This document shows, one piece after another, positions 22,905 through 34,240 of a DNA stretch of 64,000 nucleotides. This stretch comes from Chlorocebus sabaeus. Taxonomy: Eukaryota > Chordata > Mammalia > Primates > Cercopithecidae. The stretch lies in contig NC_132915.1 in assembly GCF_047675955.1 (NCBI RefSeq), positions 47,754,026-47,818,025 on the forward strand, written 5' to 3'. Within the stretch, counting starts at the first letter, position 1. Each line of letters starts with the position of its first letter. The position numbers and the translations under genes are program-made. A model generated the notes under the pieces. The model was not told the DNA's origin. It was given only the letters and a program-made list of their open reading frames with translations, and searched no databases.

Positions 22905-23588
22905 TGTCTTAGTCCATTTTGTGTTGCTATAACAGAATACTACAGGCTATGTAATTTACAAAAAAGAGAGATTTATTTCTTACAGTTCTAGAGGCTGGGA
23001 AGTCCAAGATTGAAGGGCCCACACCTGGCAAGGGCCCTCATGTTGCATGGGAGAAGGTGGAAAGGGAAGAGAGGATGACAGTGACAGAGCAAGAGAGGTC
23101 CAAGCTCCCCCTTTTTTTTGAGACCAAATTTCGCTTTTATTTCCCAGGCTGGAGCGCAATGGCACAATCTCAGCTCACTGCAACCTCCGCCTCCCAGGTT
23201 CAAGTGATTCTCCTCCTTCCTCAGCCTCCCGAGTAGCTGGGATTACAGGCATGTGCCACCACGCACCGCTAATTTTGTATTTTTGGTAGAGATGGGGTTT
23301 CTCCATGTTGGTCAGACTGGTCTCAAACTCCTGACCTCAGGTGATGCACCCGCCTCAGCTTCCCAAAGTGCTGGGATTACAGGCATGAGCCACCGCACCC
23401 TGCCCCAAGCTCCCTTTTATAACAAATTTACTCTCAAGATAATGAGCCCACTTTTATAATAATAGCATAATCCGTTCACAAGGGCAGAACCTTCATGACG
23501 TAATCACCTCTTAAAAGTTCAGCCTCTCAACACTTGCACTGGGGCTGACTTTCCAAAACATGAACTTGGAGGAATACATTCAAACTAT
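22905..23588 (-). mobile_element. MLT1/MST-type MaLR LTR (3' LTR), Alu inside
   Basis: Antisense LTR: TGTCTTAGTCCATTTTGTGT, GCTATAACAGAATACTACAG, ATTTATTTCTTACAGTTCTA, GAGGCTGGGAAGTCCAAGAT, and after the Alu CCTTCATGACGTAATCACCT, AACATGAACTTGGAGGAATA and CAAACTATAG. Without the Alu it would be about 380 bases, typical of MaLR LTRs. Reading in element orientation, it is the 3' LTR of the internal region that follows. Confidence 0.75.
23110..23404 (-). mobile_element. AluS-type SINE in the LTR
   Basis: Reverse Alu with a short T head, GCTCACTGCAACCTCCGCCT, TCCCGAGTAGCTGGGATTAC and CCCAAAGTGCTGGGATTACA. It has a perfect target duplication CCAAGCTCCC (23100-23109 and 23405-23414), so it inserted after the MaLR element. 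Confidence 0.95.
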
Positions 23589-25137
23589 AGTATTCTGTCA
23601 CTAATCCCTAAAGTCACATCCTTCTCACATGCAATATGCATTCATTCCATTCCAATAGTTTCAACAGTCTTAACTTACTCCAGAACCAACTCAGAAGTCC
23701 AAAGTCTAATCTAAATCAGATGTAGATGAAACTCCAGGCATGATTCATCCTAAGTCAAATTTCTTTCTAGCTACAAGCCTATTAAACTAAAGTTATCTAA
23801 CTCCAAAATACGGTGGTGGACAGGTGTAAGATAGACATTCCTATTATAAAAGAAATAGGCCAGAAGAAAGGGGTAGCTGCCCCCAAGTAAGTCTGAAACC
23901 CAACAGGGAAAACAACGTTAAGTCTTAAAGCTGGAGAATAATCTTTGATTCCATGTCTCACATCCCGGGAACATTAGGGTAGAGGTTGGGCCCCCAAGGC
24001 CTCAGGCAGCCTCATTCCTTTGGCTTTGCTGGGCTTAGTCTACCAGCAGCTCACATAGGTTGGAGCCCCAGGCCTACAGCTCTGATAGCCTGAAGCTGTA
24101 AGCTGGTAGCTCTATAGTTCTGGGTCCAGGGGTGGCCCCATTTCCAAAGTTCCAATAGGCTTTGTCAAGTAGGAGCTCTCCGCGGTGGCTCTGCCCTTGT
24201 GACAAGTCTCTATCTGAGCCCCCAGGCTGTCCATGACATCCTTCAAAATTTAGATGGAGGAAGCCATGCCCCCACAGCTCTTGCTCTCTGTGCACCTGCA
24301 GAATTAACACCATGTAGCCATTGCCAAGGTTTACAGCGTATGCCTTCCAGAGCAGTAGGTTGAGCCTCACCTGGACCGGCTTGAGCTATAGCAAGGGTGG
24401 ATGAGAAGCCAGAATGCAGAGAGCAGAGACCCAAGGTAGCTCTGGGTGACAAGCCTGTGGAGGGTGCCTGGGGCTTGTCTCCCCAAACCATTCTGCCTTC
24501 CTAAAGCTCTGGACCTGCAATGGGAGGGGCAGCCTTGAAGCTCTGAAATGCCTTCAGCATCATTCCGTTATTGACTTAATAATCCCTTCTATTATCTATC
24601 TATACTAATCTCCTTAGCAAATGGTCACTTGGCCACACCCTTGGTTTGTCATCTGAACATGCTTTTTAAACTTTTTTCAGGGCCAGGCTGAAATTTTTCA
24701 AAATCTTTTAGTTTTGCTTCTCTTTTAAATCTAAATTCTATCTTTAAGTCTTTTCTTTTTTCTTGCAGCTTACTTTATTCAATTAAAATTAGCCACACAG
24801 CTCCCTCAGTATTTTGCTTAGAAAGCTCTCCTGCCAGATACCCTAGTTTATCACTCTTAAATTCCACCTTCCCCAGACCCCTAGAGGATGGAAATAATTC
24901 AGCCAACTTCTTGGCCACTTATAAGTGGTTGATTAGGAATATGAAATGCAGATATTTTGTGTATCTCTAAACAGTTCATACCATGAACTATCAGTGCTCT
25001 CTGTGCTATTAGAAATAGAGTCCTTAGCATTTTTTGATCTAATCAGACTAGTGAGCAAATTCTAGAAACCTCCAAGCCAATGAAGGAAACTCATTCTTAT
25101 AATTATCTTCCTCTAGAAGCACTCATAGTACCAAAAT
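23589..25137 (-). mobile_element. MaLR (THE1/MST/MLT1-type) internal region
   Basis: The plus strand reads as the reverse complement of a MaLR internal sequence: TCACATCCTTCTCACATGCA, CATTCATTCCATTCCAATAG, TTCCATGTCTCACATCCCGG, CCCCAAACCATTCTGCCTTC, CTGGACCTGCAATGGGAGGG and CTGCCAGATACCCTAG in consensus order, up to GTACCAAAATC at the LTR junction. These elements lack a full retroviral gene set, and the short minus-strand open frames (about 24074-24491) are decayed remnants. Confidence 0.8.
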
Positions 25138-25712
25138 CCGTATTAGTCAGGGTTCTCCAGAGAGACAGAACCAATATCTGCCTATAGATAGACAGATATA
25201 GATATTGGTATACAAGAGGTATATTAGGGGAATTGCCTCATGTGATTATGGAAGCTGAGAAGTTCCATGGCAGGCCATCTCTAAGCTGGAGACCCTGAGC
25301 ATAGCTCAGTCTAAGTCTGAAAGCCTCAGAACCAGAAAAGACAGTGGAATAAATATCAGTACAAGGCCAAAGGCCTGAGAATCCAGGGGGCTGATGGTGT
25401 AAATCATATAACCCCAAGACTGGAGAAGCTGGAGTTCTGATATCCAAGGGAAGGAGGAGGACACTGTCCCACTAAATGAAAGAGAGAGAGGAAATTATTT
25501 TCTCTCCTTTTTTGTTCCATCTAGGACCCCAGCCGAGTAGATGGTACCCACCCACATTGAGGGCAGATCTTCCCCACTCAGTCCACAGACTCACATGCCA
25601 ATCTCCTCTGGAAACATGCTCATAGACACACCCAGAAATAATGCCTTACTAGTTCTGTAGGTATTCCTTAATCCAGTCAAGTCAACACCTAAAATTAACT
25701 CTCACAGAGACC
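25138..25712 (-). mobile_element. LTR-like repeat of unassigned family
   Basis: On the plus strand it starts GTATTAGTCAGGGTTCTCCA (25140) and ends AAAATTAACTCTCACAG (25692-25708). Both edges are typical of a common mammalian repeat, read on the minus strand as TGTGAGAGTTAATTTTAGG to CCCTGACTAATAC. It adjoins the MaLR internal region where its 5' LTR should be, yet does not resemble the 3' LTR. I cannot name the family with certainty. Confidence 0.6.
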
Positions 25713-27199
25713 AATGACTTGATGCAAATGTCTCGATATGTCCGGGAACACACATGTCCATCTCAGTCATTGTTACGACAATTCAGGCTTGCATTTTGTG
25801 CTACCAGATCAGGATTCCAGAAAACAGAGTTCCAGTCCCACTTTATCTCATTATTTCTGGCCCTTAATTTCTCTGCTAGTCTATATTATTCCACCTTTTT
25901 AAAATAATGGAGCCAAGGCTAATGTGAGTTTAAATTTGTATTGTGTTTTATAATATAATTATTTTATACTAAAAATGAAATTATTACTGGTTAGCAAATT
26001 AAAAAAATAGGTTACAATCATAGACAAACCCAACCACATTTATTTCAAAGATACAAATGAGCTTTTTAGGCTTCATAAACTATGTATCTTCTACTATTGC
26101 TTCAAATTTGGAGGTAAAAACAAAATAGAATTTAATGTTTCACCTGCTTCACAAATACTGCAATTCTTCCCTACCCCGACTTTGCACAATTCATAGGGTG
26201 GGTGGGTGTGGATATTATCTGTATGCCAAATTGATTATGATTTTTACTACACTACTTCCTGTGGATCTCTAAAATTTATATTTATTGAAAACTGTTTAGT
26301 CCATCAAGTTAAAATTACTGTTTATTGCAAAGTAAGCTTTAGGTATGAGAAATTTAATATGGAACTTGATAGTCCCCCACTTAGTAACATTATGATTTCT
26401 TTCAGTGTTTTACTGCTTGCTTATAAATACATTTTTTGTTAAAACAGAATAGTGTATTCATAGTCACGATTGTATACAGGTACAAGTTGTGCACTTTTCT
26501 CATACATTTGGAAGAAATGCAAACAAAAACCATATGTTTTAAATATTCTACAGAATACCTTTCTCCCATTTACTCATATGTTGCAAATGTTTTTAAGGTG
26601 GTACTATTCCAGAGGAGTACCACTTACCCCCAGTTTTATGACAAATATTTCTATATATATTCATAAATGCATTTTACACTTTAATGTAATTTTAAAAACC
26701 CAACATTAAACTCCTAATCTTTTTTTTTTTGAATCTTTAGGACAGCCATACATGTAGGTCTCAGAGTCACCTAAGTAGCTTATAAGATGCTAGGCAAACT
26801 TGAAAAGGCCCCTCTCATTCACTTTCCATCTTCAGACCAGTGCTCTTCAGCTCATCTAAACAGATGAGAATATAATCCATTTTTTAAAAGTAGTGGTTTT
26901 TAAACATTGCAGGCATGGACCCAATCTAATAAAAGTTGCCAATCTCTTCCCACCCCCCTCAGAATGTACGTACATACACATACACCCACACAGTTTTGCA
27001 TTGAGCTTGGCAAGGATCACTATCCCCATCTATATGGAAGGCGTTCAAGGATCTTATGTTCATAGCCCCCATTTCACAGTTTACAGAAAGAGACCCAAAA
27101 TGCTTGCTAGGTAACTCACTGTGTTTTGGATACTTTCTAATCCAGAAATTCTTATCTCTAACTAAAAGCCTTACCATTTCAACTTGTTCTCTTCCTAGA
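25713..27199. other. Intergenic, possible MIR
   Basis: Mostly unique AT-rich sequence. ATCACTATCCCCATCTATAT to CCCATTTCACAGTTTACAGA (27016-27088) may be a decayed antisense MIR. A T run of about 11 lies at 26721. No gene supported. Confidence 0.45.
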
Positions 27200-27640
27200 A
27201 GTCGTAAAGAACAGTTAGTCACCATTATCTTTCATATTTTTGAAGGCCCTGTTAAAGGCACACCTTGGATATGTCCTCACCAAGATAAATAATCCCAGCT
27301 AAGTGATTCCAGTTTGGCTATACCTTTTCTCAGAGGCCCCATTATTCAATTCTTAATCATCTTCATTGACTTCCTCTGAACAGCCTTCAAGTTTTTCATA
27401 CTCCTTTGAGTTTACTGAGGCTATAATTATTCCTCAGACTCTAGCGAAGGTCTACATAAGTGTGCATAAGTGACTTGGTCCTTAACAAGCCTTGAATAAC
27501 CAACAGTTGAATGTTTCTCCCATGCATCTTCCTCCTGCCACACTGGTAATCCTGAGCTGACACATTGCTGCACACTTCCTCAGTGGCACTCTTGGTTGCT
27601 TGGTCCACTAGATTTTCCTTTTGGAATACATAAAATATCT
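27200..27640 (-). mobile_element. L3/CR1 LINE fragment
   Basis: Antisense L3/CR1: ATATTTTTGAAGGCCCTGTT, CCATTATTCAATTCTTAATC, TCTTCATTGACTTCCTCTGA and ACAGCCTTCAAGTTTTTCAT match, in order, the TTTGAAGACAGC...CTTGGTTGCCCTCCTCTGGACACG region of the family. The right end, past 27450, is uncertain. Confidence 0.5.
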
Positions 27641-27879
27641 TACACAGGCTGCCAAGGTTGTGAGCTGCACTCAGCAGGGGTGTCATTTCCATAACACAAG
27701 GGACATCACTGGCAGCCTGAACAAAGGTTAAGAAGAGGTCCTTCCCTTAGTACCTAATGGATTCATTTAAAATTAACTTCTATAAAAATTTTTCACTGCC
27801 TGGATTTCTTTGTTTTTGATTACCAATTTTCTATTTTGTTTTCTTTTCAAGTCAGGAGATTTTTAAATAAGAACTATTT
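27641..27879. other. Intergenic, no gene seen
   Basis: Unique sequence with no recognised element. Confidence 0.45.
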
Positions 27880-28215
27880 AAATATTAGTGCTCTCACCAA
27901 CTTGCTTTATTTTCCCTAGAAACCTTGGCTTACCTTCTTCCTGTTCACTGAGATCTTGGTTCACAGGTCATCCCTAAACAACCACCTCAATCTGATTTGC
28001 ACTTCAACCCCACCACGAAGCTACTCCTGTTTGCTTTTGGTCGTAGCACTCACTGCTATCTGAAATTACCCTGTTCATTTGTTTAATTTTTTCCATACCT
28101 TTCACTTCTGGCTAGAATGTAAGTGCCACAGAATCAGAGATCTTACCTGGCTATCTCATTCATTCATTTAGCATCTAGAACAGTCCCGGACATAAGTGAG
28201 GCCCTCAGCAAAAGT
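27880..28215 (+). mobile_element. L2 LINE 3' region
   Basis: Sense L2: GCACTCACTGCTATCTGAAA, TTCATTTGTTTAATTTTTTC, GGCTAGAATGTAAGTGCCAC, CATTTAGCATCTAGAACAGT and GACATAAGTGAGGCCCTCAG follow the L2 3' UTR order. Confidence 0.7.
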
Positions 28216-28528
28216 ATGCAGTTTTTTGTTTTGAAAGAAACTGTTTCATCCTCTGTTTATCACCTTGTCACTCCACACTTCAAGATCTTTAAACTGCACA
28301 CACAGTGAAAAACTACTTTTCCATGCATTTTGTGCGTATTATACTGGAGTGCTGCAGTCTTTCCAGTTATTGAGCTAATGTTGAGGTATTACTTTTACAA
28401 AAGCCAAAAACTGTTTGGTAAATGGTTTACAAAAAGGGAATAAATGAGGAATAGTGACACATCAGTTAAAATAAAATCACAGAAAAAATGTTATATAGAC
28501 CTATATTAAGGAGGGAATAATTTCTTTC
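28216..28528. other. Intergenic, no gene seen
   Basis: Unique sequence between an L2 and an AluJ copy. Confidence 0.5.
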
Positions 28529-28824
28529 TTTTGTGTTTTTAGAGACAGGGTCTCGCTGTCTTCAAGGCTGGAATGCAGTGGTGTGATCATGGCTCACTGC
28601 AGCCTCAAGCTCCTGGGCTCTAGGCATCCTCCCACCTCAGCCTCCTGAGTGGCTGGCTAGGACTACTTGCATGTGCCACCATGCCTTTTTTTTTCCTCAG
28701 TTTTTGTAGGGACAGTATCTCACTTTGTCACTCAGGGTGGTCTTGAACCCCTTGCTTCAAGTGATCCTCCTGCCTCAGCCTCCCTCAGTGCTGGGATTAC
28801 AGGCATAAGCCTCTGCACCCAACC
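28529..28824 (-). mobile_element. AluJ-type SINE
   Basis: Reverse Alu with many changes and the J-type reading GATCATGGCTCACTGCAGCC, TCAAGCTCCTGGGCTC and ACAGTATCTCACTTTGTC. Flanking TAATTTCTTT and GAATTTCTGT may be an eroded target duplication. Its divergence makes it the oldest Alu of the window together with the copy at 57850. Confidence 0.9.
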
Positions 28825-29280
28825 AGAAGAATTTCTGTTAGGTGTTTCCACTTCTAGAACTTCCCTCCATGTCTTCTGGAAGCTAGTATGCATTCTGAGT
28901 AATGCCTTAGACAGAAATACAGTATGCTGAGGAGGAAAGAGGAGTTAGAGAGAGTGATAATGTTTTTCCTTTCTCCAAGGGATGTAAAAAGAATTCCTAA
29001 TTGCAATTTTCTGTATGCATATTATACTTCAATACAAAGTTATTCAAAAATCCCTTGTCTGGCCTGTATTCTGTCTAGCTCTTGCACAGTCACCGTTAGG
29101 CATAGCTGACATCTAGCCTCCATCAAGCACTAAATAGGGATTTTACCTATGTGTATGATCAGATCCATTATATGGGAGAGGTTGAGGTCAGTGATCTTGG
29201 CTTCTGGCATTCAGAATCAATGGGTCTGTTTGGTGCTTCTTTCCTTTAAGAAAGAAACCTTTCTATTCATACCCTACTCC
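28825..29280. other. Intergenic, no gene seen
   Basis: Unique sequence. Short open frames have no recognisable product. Confidence 0.5.
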
Positions 29281-29306
29281 TTTTTTTTTTTTTTTTTTTT
29301 TTTTTT
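29281..29306. repeat. (T)26 homopolymer
   Basis: An unbroken run of 26 T. No Alu or L1 body follows it; the next bases are GCAACTGCATGGGATGCC. It could be the reversed poly(A) tail of an unrecognised retrocopy, or a plain homopolymer. Length is likely to vary between individuals. Confidence 0.9.
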
Positions 29307-29392
29307 GCAACTGCATGGGATGCCCATAGGATGTTCAGGATTTCATAGAAGTAATTATAGAGTTTGAAGGGAACTTGAAAAGCTGTTTTCAT

Positions 29393-29668
29393 TTAAACCA
29401 AGAGTTTTCAAACATTTTTTAGTGTGTCCCACTGGAAGAAATAAATTTTACATGATGACCTAGTGTGTATATACCTACACTGAAACACACACACACGCCT
29501 GAAATAAAAGTTTCACCGAACAATACATATGCTCACTATGTGAGATATACTCAATCTTTTCTATTCTACTCTGAACATTTTTTTATACTGGTTGTTACAG
29601 ATGAAATTGACTTCATGACCTATTAGTGGATCACTGCCCACAGTTGAAAAATAATGATTTAACCATTC
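29393..29668 (+). mobile_element. Non-autonomous hAT-type DNA transposon
   Basis: The left end AGTTTTCAAACATTTTTTAG and the right end CCACAGTTGAAAAATAATGA are roughly inverted copies, as in hAT elements with CAGTGnTTTCAAAC ends. Internal blocks AAATAAATTTTACATGATGA and AAGTTTCACCGAACAATAC are conserved in a mammalian MER family whose name I cannot fix. Confidence 0.55.
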
Positions 29669-30639
29669 CACAAAACAGCTCATGTGCGATCTGAACACTT
29701 TACCTAGTTTTGCCCTAACCTTCCATAGCCTTACGTGTCTTCCCTCAGTTTGGGTGTCAAGTTCCCAGACTCAATTATGGCCCATGATAGGTTCTCCTTA
29801 GCTATTTCACAAGATTTTCAGAGCATTCTTAGAGGAAAAAGACTTTCTACTGCGGCTTTATATATCAGGAAAAAGATTCGGTCCAGGCGGTGCTGAATCA
29901 GTGAGGATTTTCTCTCCAATGACAAAATCCTGAGTGACTTTAAAAGGCACTGCTTCCCCATGGGTAATTATGGGTCATTTGTTTTTTAAAAAAGAAAATA
30001 CCAGAGTCACGAAATTCTAGATCTAGAAGGGACTTTAACAAATCCAGCCCAGCCCTTTGATTTTATGACAAAAATATTTCCTTGCATGTTCTGAGGAGTT
30101 CAGAGCAAAACTCCTGTTCCCTTATCAACAGTATTTTAAAAAACAGTATTTGCTGCCATAAGCTGACATATATTAAACAGAACCTTTGTGTTTAAAGAAA
30201 TAACACAGGCCTAAAATTTTCTAGTATTATAGTTTGAAAGGGGGAAAAGGTGGGATCTTATCTTTGTTTTTTAAGTTTGCCATAATAACTGAGTTGTAGA
30301 AGCCCTATACTCAAAATCCACATGTCTGCTTGAGACAATAGTCCTATGCACATGGATTTTCCATTATTTAGACATTCATTAAATAAATATTATTTGAGAA
30401 CCTAGTATCTGTTCTCAAGCGGCTTATATTATAGTGAAATATAGAATGTTTGTTTTTTATATTACGAATTATATTATCCAGGAAATAATACCTCATAAAC
30501 AGTGTATCTTTTATATTTCATTGGTCAGACTTTATCGATGTTTTATTGGACATAGTTGATGTACCACTCTGGATCCTAGTTTACTAGCATGGATCTAGAC
30601 CTTTTGATTTCAAGTCCTCTGTTGCACTTGAGGACTTCC
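29669..30639. other. Intergenic, possible MIR3/L3 piece
   Basis: Around 30017-30070 GATCTAGAAGGGACTTTAAC and AAATCCAGCCCAGCCC resemble an antisense MIR3 or L3 end (GGAAGGGACCTTAGAGATC...). CATTCATTAAATAAATATTA near 30372 resembles an L2 tail. The rest is unique. Confidence 0.4.
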
Positions 30640-30765
30640 CTCACTAGTTACTTTATTTATTCAATAAATATCTATTGACTATCTTAGAATAGTCAAGCTT
30701 TGTTCTAAACACCGGAGTTGCAGAAGTGTGTTAACAGGAGTCACCAAATCTCTGCACCCAGGGAA
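30640..30765 (-). mobile_element. L2 LINE 3' tail
   Basis: Antisense L2: TTATTCAATAAATATCTATT, AGCTTTGTTCTAAACACCGG, then AGTTGCAG, matching TTCAACAAATATTTATTGAGC...CTGTTCTAGGCGCTGGGGATACAG. Short and eroded. Confidence 0.5.
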
Positions 30766-32554
30766 CTTGCCTGCAAAAGAGCCCCATCATGACTTAGTTA
30801 ATCGAGTCAGTTTACTAAGCCCATCTGGCTTAGTTCATCAGACCCTTTGGGAGAGTATTGAACATTGAACTATATCGTATTTTACAAAAATTGATTCTCA
30901 AACCTCAAGCAGAACTAAGGAGACTGACGTTCAAGGCGTTGGATGTATTAGGTCATTGTAAAAATCGAGAGCTTATTAACCCACATTGCTGAGTGTTTTG
31001 GAGGCAATTCGTAAATACGGTTCTTCTCATTTGGTTTTAAACCACGCAAGAACAATGACATTACTAATCAAAAATTGACAAAGAAACGCGGAGAGAAGAG
31101 AAGGATAAAAGGAATGTGGGAGGAAGGTGGGTTGCAGGGGTGGATGATATTCTCAGAATGAAGAAGCAAGCAAGAATAAAATCAAGATTTGCCGAGAATA
31201 TTATCTGAGTCATGAATAGGCATAGTAACAGGAAAACCTGCTAATGCTCCTAACTTGAATAGAGTTGACTCTAGCAGAAAAAGTGGGAAAGCTGTTGGCA
31301 CTCTCATTGCAGAAGGGCATTGTTTTGATGTTCTGACTCAAGTCTTAAGCATGACATTTCATGATCAGCTAAGCTGCTGAGCAACCACACCCTATTCTTG
31401 GCAAAAATATGCATCATATTACATTACCAAAGACAGCACAATGGAAAGTTTTTCAAAATAGTAAATAAACACCATATCTTATTTATAAATCTTGTCAAGA
31501 TTTTCAAGGACTTGCCCAACTCCATGGCGAAATCCCTATTTGCTGTAGAAGATACAGCATGCAGAGTATCTGCCTGAACAGCAAGCTCCTTTTCAATTTC
31601 AACTTCTTCAGCCCTAACCAAGGGGGACTATCCTCTTTAGTGGTAAAAGTAGATCCAGGTTTTATGGCTGGAGAGAGTCCAGGGCACTCAAAAGTGAAGC
31701 AGACGGTTGTGAAAAATTATTTATGGCAGATTTTGTGATGCCTGTGTTGTACTCTGATTTAATAGGGGGAAAATGAAATCTGAAGCAGAGTGAATTCATT
31801 TTCCAAATTTTACTAGGTGTACATGCAGGTTTACACCAGGGTACTATCGCTACCCTCAGCTTCTTTTCATTGCTTTCATACTTTGCAAAAGTAAATTCTT
31901 CCCTGAACAGACTCATGAAAATACTGCATTGGGTTACCCACAAGAAGCCTCCAAGACAACGCTTTTGACATCCATAGAGTGGACGTTTCTTCTGCAACAC
32001 ATACAATAAATGACATCCTCTATGTATACTACTATGAACAAACTCACATTTCAATGAAAATCACCCCTCAAGAAAGGAGAATAATAAGAAGAAACCTAAA
32101 GCAAATGACACCTCAAATTGCTCTTGCAGACTCTTTATAAAAGCATTTTATTGGCATGTGAGTGATAACATTGGCCATTTAAAGATATCAGAACATTGTC
32201 ATTTTGCAAAATGACGTGTACAGACACGTGTCATTTTACTTGTGTCCAATCTAATTTTTAACAAATGTAATTTTTAAAGAAAATCCTGATTGTTTTTCCA
32301 TGCCTCATTTTTAAAGGGAATATTGCAAATCCAAGAAAGTTGCATAAAGAATAAGCAAAATAAATCTTACTTCATTGTTAAGAAACATTTTAGTAAATAT
32401 TAATTTTTATAGATTTTAGTAAATATCAGTAATAAATATTGCATATATTTTATCATATAATCAAAATGTTATTGTTGATAAGAATATTTCATTTGCATCA
32501 TCTTTTTCTCTTTGTTAGGCAATCAAGTTAATTTATCATTATTATTTTTCATGT
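30766..32554. other. Intergenic, contains a palindrome cluster
   Basis: Unique sequence. A 130-codon minus-strand frame at 31662-32054 starts with ATG but shows no domain and is of a length expected by chance in this much AT-rich DNA. The palindrome cluster near 32200 is listed separately. Confidence 0.5.
32198..32237. repeat. Overlapping palindromes
   Basis: GTCATTTTGCAAAATGAC (32198-32215) is a perfect 18-base palindrome. Its right half AAAATGACGTGT (32208-32219) is also an inverted partner of ACACGTGTCATTTT (32224-32237), with a four-base loop and a two-base bulge. The centre TTTTGCAAAA resembles a C/EBP site, TGACGTG a CRE-like site, and CACGTG an E-box. Function is unknown. Confidence 0.8.
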
Positions 32555-32720
32555 AATTTTACTTTTTTAATCAACAAAAATTGTATGCATTTATAGTGTG
32601 CAACATATTTGAAATATACACATACATTATTGAATGGCTAGGTTGAGCTAATTAACATATGCATTACCTCACATACATTATTATGGTTCTTCTATTATGG
32701 TTGATAGACATGTTCAATAT
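32555..32720. mobile_element. L1M 3'-UTR fragment
   Basis: TTGTATGCATTTATAGTGTG, CAACATATTTGAAATATACA and GAGCTAATTAACATATGCAT plus TACCTCACATACATTATT match a conserved L1M 3'-UTR block. Orientation was not fixed with confidence. Confidence 0.6.
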
Positions 32721-33034
32721 ATCACTTTTGTTCATAGATAAGGTAGATGTAGATGAATTTTTCTTTCCTTTTTATTTAATCTGCCTAGCCTCTTGCATTA
32801 TTCAACTGGTATTCTAGAATAAAATTTAAAGAAAAAATGAAATTACATTCAGTTGCAAGGCATTATCTTGCCCTAACCTGTCCAGCACAGACCTCAGGAG
32901 TGAGAGAAGGGAGAAATGAAACAAGATACTGAACCGCAATATTAGTATTTGAGGAAGCAGGTAGGAAAGGAAGTCGACACAAAGAAACTTCATTTTGCTT
33001 CACTGACCCATTGACTAACAGTTAGAAGATAAAT
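32721..33034. other. Intergenic, no gene seen
   Basis: Unique sequence with no recognised element. Confidence 0.45.
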
Positions 33035-33310
33035 AGTCATCCTTTGACATACATGGAGGATATTTGTTCCAGGACACACCCCCTCCACTCCCCCATGCCC
33101 TGACATCTTCCCCTTGCCACATATACTAAAATCCATGCATTCTCAAATCCAGCAGCCGACCCTGTAGAACCATGTATATGAATAGTAGGCCCTTTCTATG
33201 TGTGAGTTTTACATCCCATGAATATTGTATTTTCCATCAGCTTTTGGTTGAAAAAATCTGTGGGTAAGTGGATCTGTACAATTCAAGCCTTTATTGTTCA
33301 AAGGTCAAAT
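33035..33310 (+). mobile_element. Tigger/MER2-like DNA transposon
   Basis: The left end CATCCTTTGACATACATGGA with GGATATTTGTTCCAGGACAC and AAAATCCATGCATTCTCAAA follows the MER2-type text. The right end GATCTGTACAATTCAAGCCT with TTATTGTTCAAAGGTCAA reads, in reverse, like the paired inverted end. The size fits a non-autonomous TcMar-Tigger copy. Confidence 0.55.
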
Positions 33311-33389
33311 GTGAATATGTTTACAAATACAGATATGTATTTATATAAAGTTGCAGTGTGTGTTTAAGGCATACAGAATATGGGTCTAC

Positions 33390-33411
33390 ATTATATATAT
33401 ATATATATATA
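33390..33411. repeat. (TA)n microsatellite
   Basis: About eleven TA units followed by TGTGCATGTG. Likely variable in length. Confidence 0.85.
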
Positions 33412-33534
33412 TGTGCATGTGTTGTATAAAGTGTTAAAAAATGAAATGTCCATTATTTATTACTGACTTTAAAAAACTGAATGCAATCAATGACCTTCAA
33501 CACTGCTGTATAGAAATGAATTTATTTCTTCAAC

Positions 33535-34240
33535 AAATACTTGATCATTCAACAAATATTTATTGAGCGCTATGCTACATACTGGGATACAGTGGTTAAC
33601 AAAATGGAAATGGTTCCTGTCTTTATGGAGCTACATTCTAATGAGGGGAGAGAGACATTAAATGTATATTACACAAATAAATATAAATACAAATAAAAAT
33701 TTTTATATAACTATGAACTTTGGTAAGTCCTGTGCAAGAAAACAAATGACAGAAGAGTCTAGTTCAGGGTGACAGATCTATAAAGACCTATCTGTGGAAG
33801 GAACTTTTAAGATGATATATGAGCAACCAAAAGGATTTAATCAGTAGAAGAATGAAAAAGGGGCCGGGGGTGGTGGCTCACGTCTCTAATCCTAGCACTT
33901 TGAGAAGGCAAGGCGGGTGGGTTACCTGAGGTCAGGAGTTTGAGACCAGCCTGGGTAACATGGTGAAATCTCATCTCTACTAAAAATGAAGAAATTAGTT
34001 GGACATGGTAGCACACACCTGTAATTACAGCTACTTGGGAGGCTGAGGCAGGAGAATCACTTGAACCTGGGAGGTGGAGATTGCAGTGAGCTGAGATAGC
34101 GCCACTGCACTCCAGCCTGGGTGACAGAGTGAGAATTCATCTCAAAAAAAAATTAAGAAATTAAAGAATGAAAAAAGGGAGCACTCCAGGCATCAGGAAG
34201 AGTAAGTGCAAAGGCTCCAGGAGCACAGACTCATACCCAT
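33535..34240 (-). mobile_element. L2 LINE, antisense, split by an Alu
   Basis: ATTCAACAAATATTTATTGA, GCGCTATGCTACATACTGGG, ATACAGTGGTTAACAAAATG and ATGGAGCTACATTCTAATGA are the antisense L2 tail. After the Alu, GAGCACTCCAGGCATCAGG and AAGTGCAAAGGCTCCAGGAG continue the same element. The Alu at 33862-34163 lies between the parts. Confidence 0.75.
33862..34163 (+). mobile_element. AluS-type SINE
   Basis: Sense Alu from GGCCGGGGGTGGTGGCTCAC to an A-rich tail. It is flanked by AAGAATGAAAAA (33848-33859 and 34164-34175). It is 3 kb from the opposite-strand Alu at 36887. Confidence 0.93.

Noticed and set aside
24074..24491. Minus-strand frames of 82-98 codons in the MaLR internal region
   Set aside because: They are decayed fragments of a non-autonomous retroelement without an intact domain.
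31662..32054. 130-codon minus-strand ATG frame
   Set aside because: A frame of this length is expected about once by chance in 64 kb read in six frames. No domain, no upstream promoter feature and no codon bias were seen.
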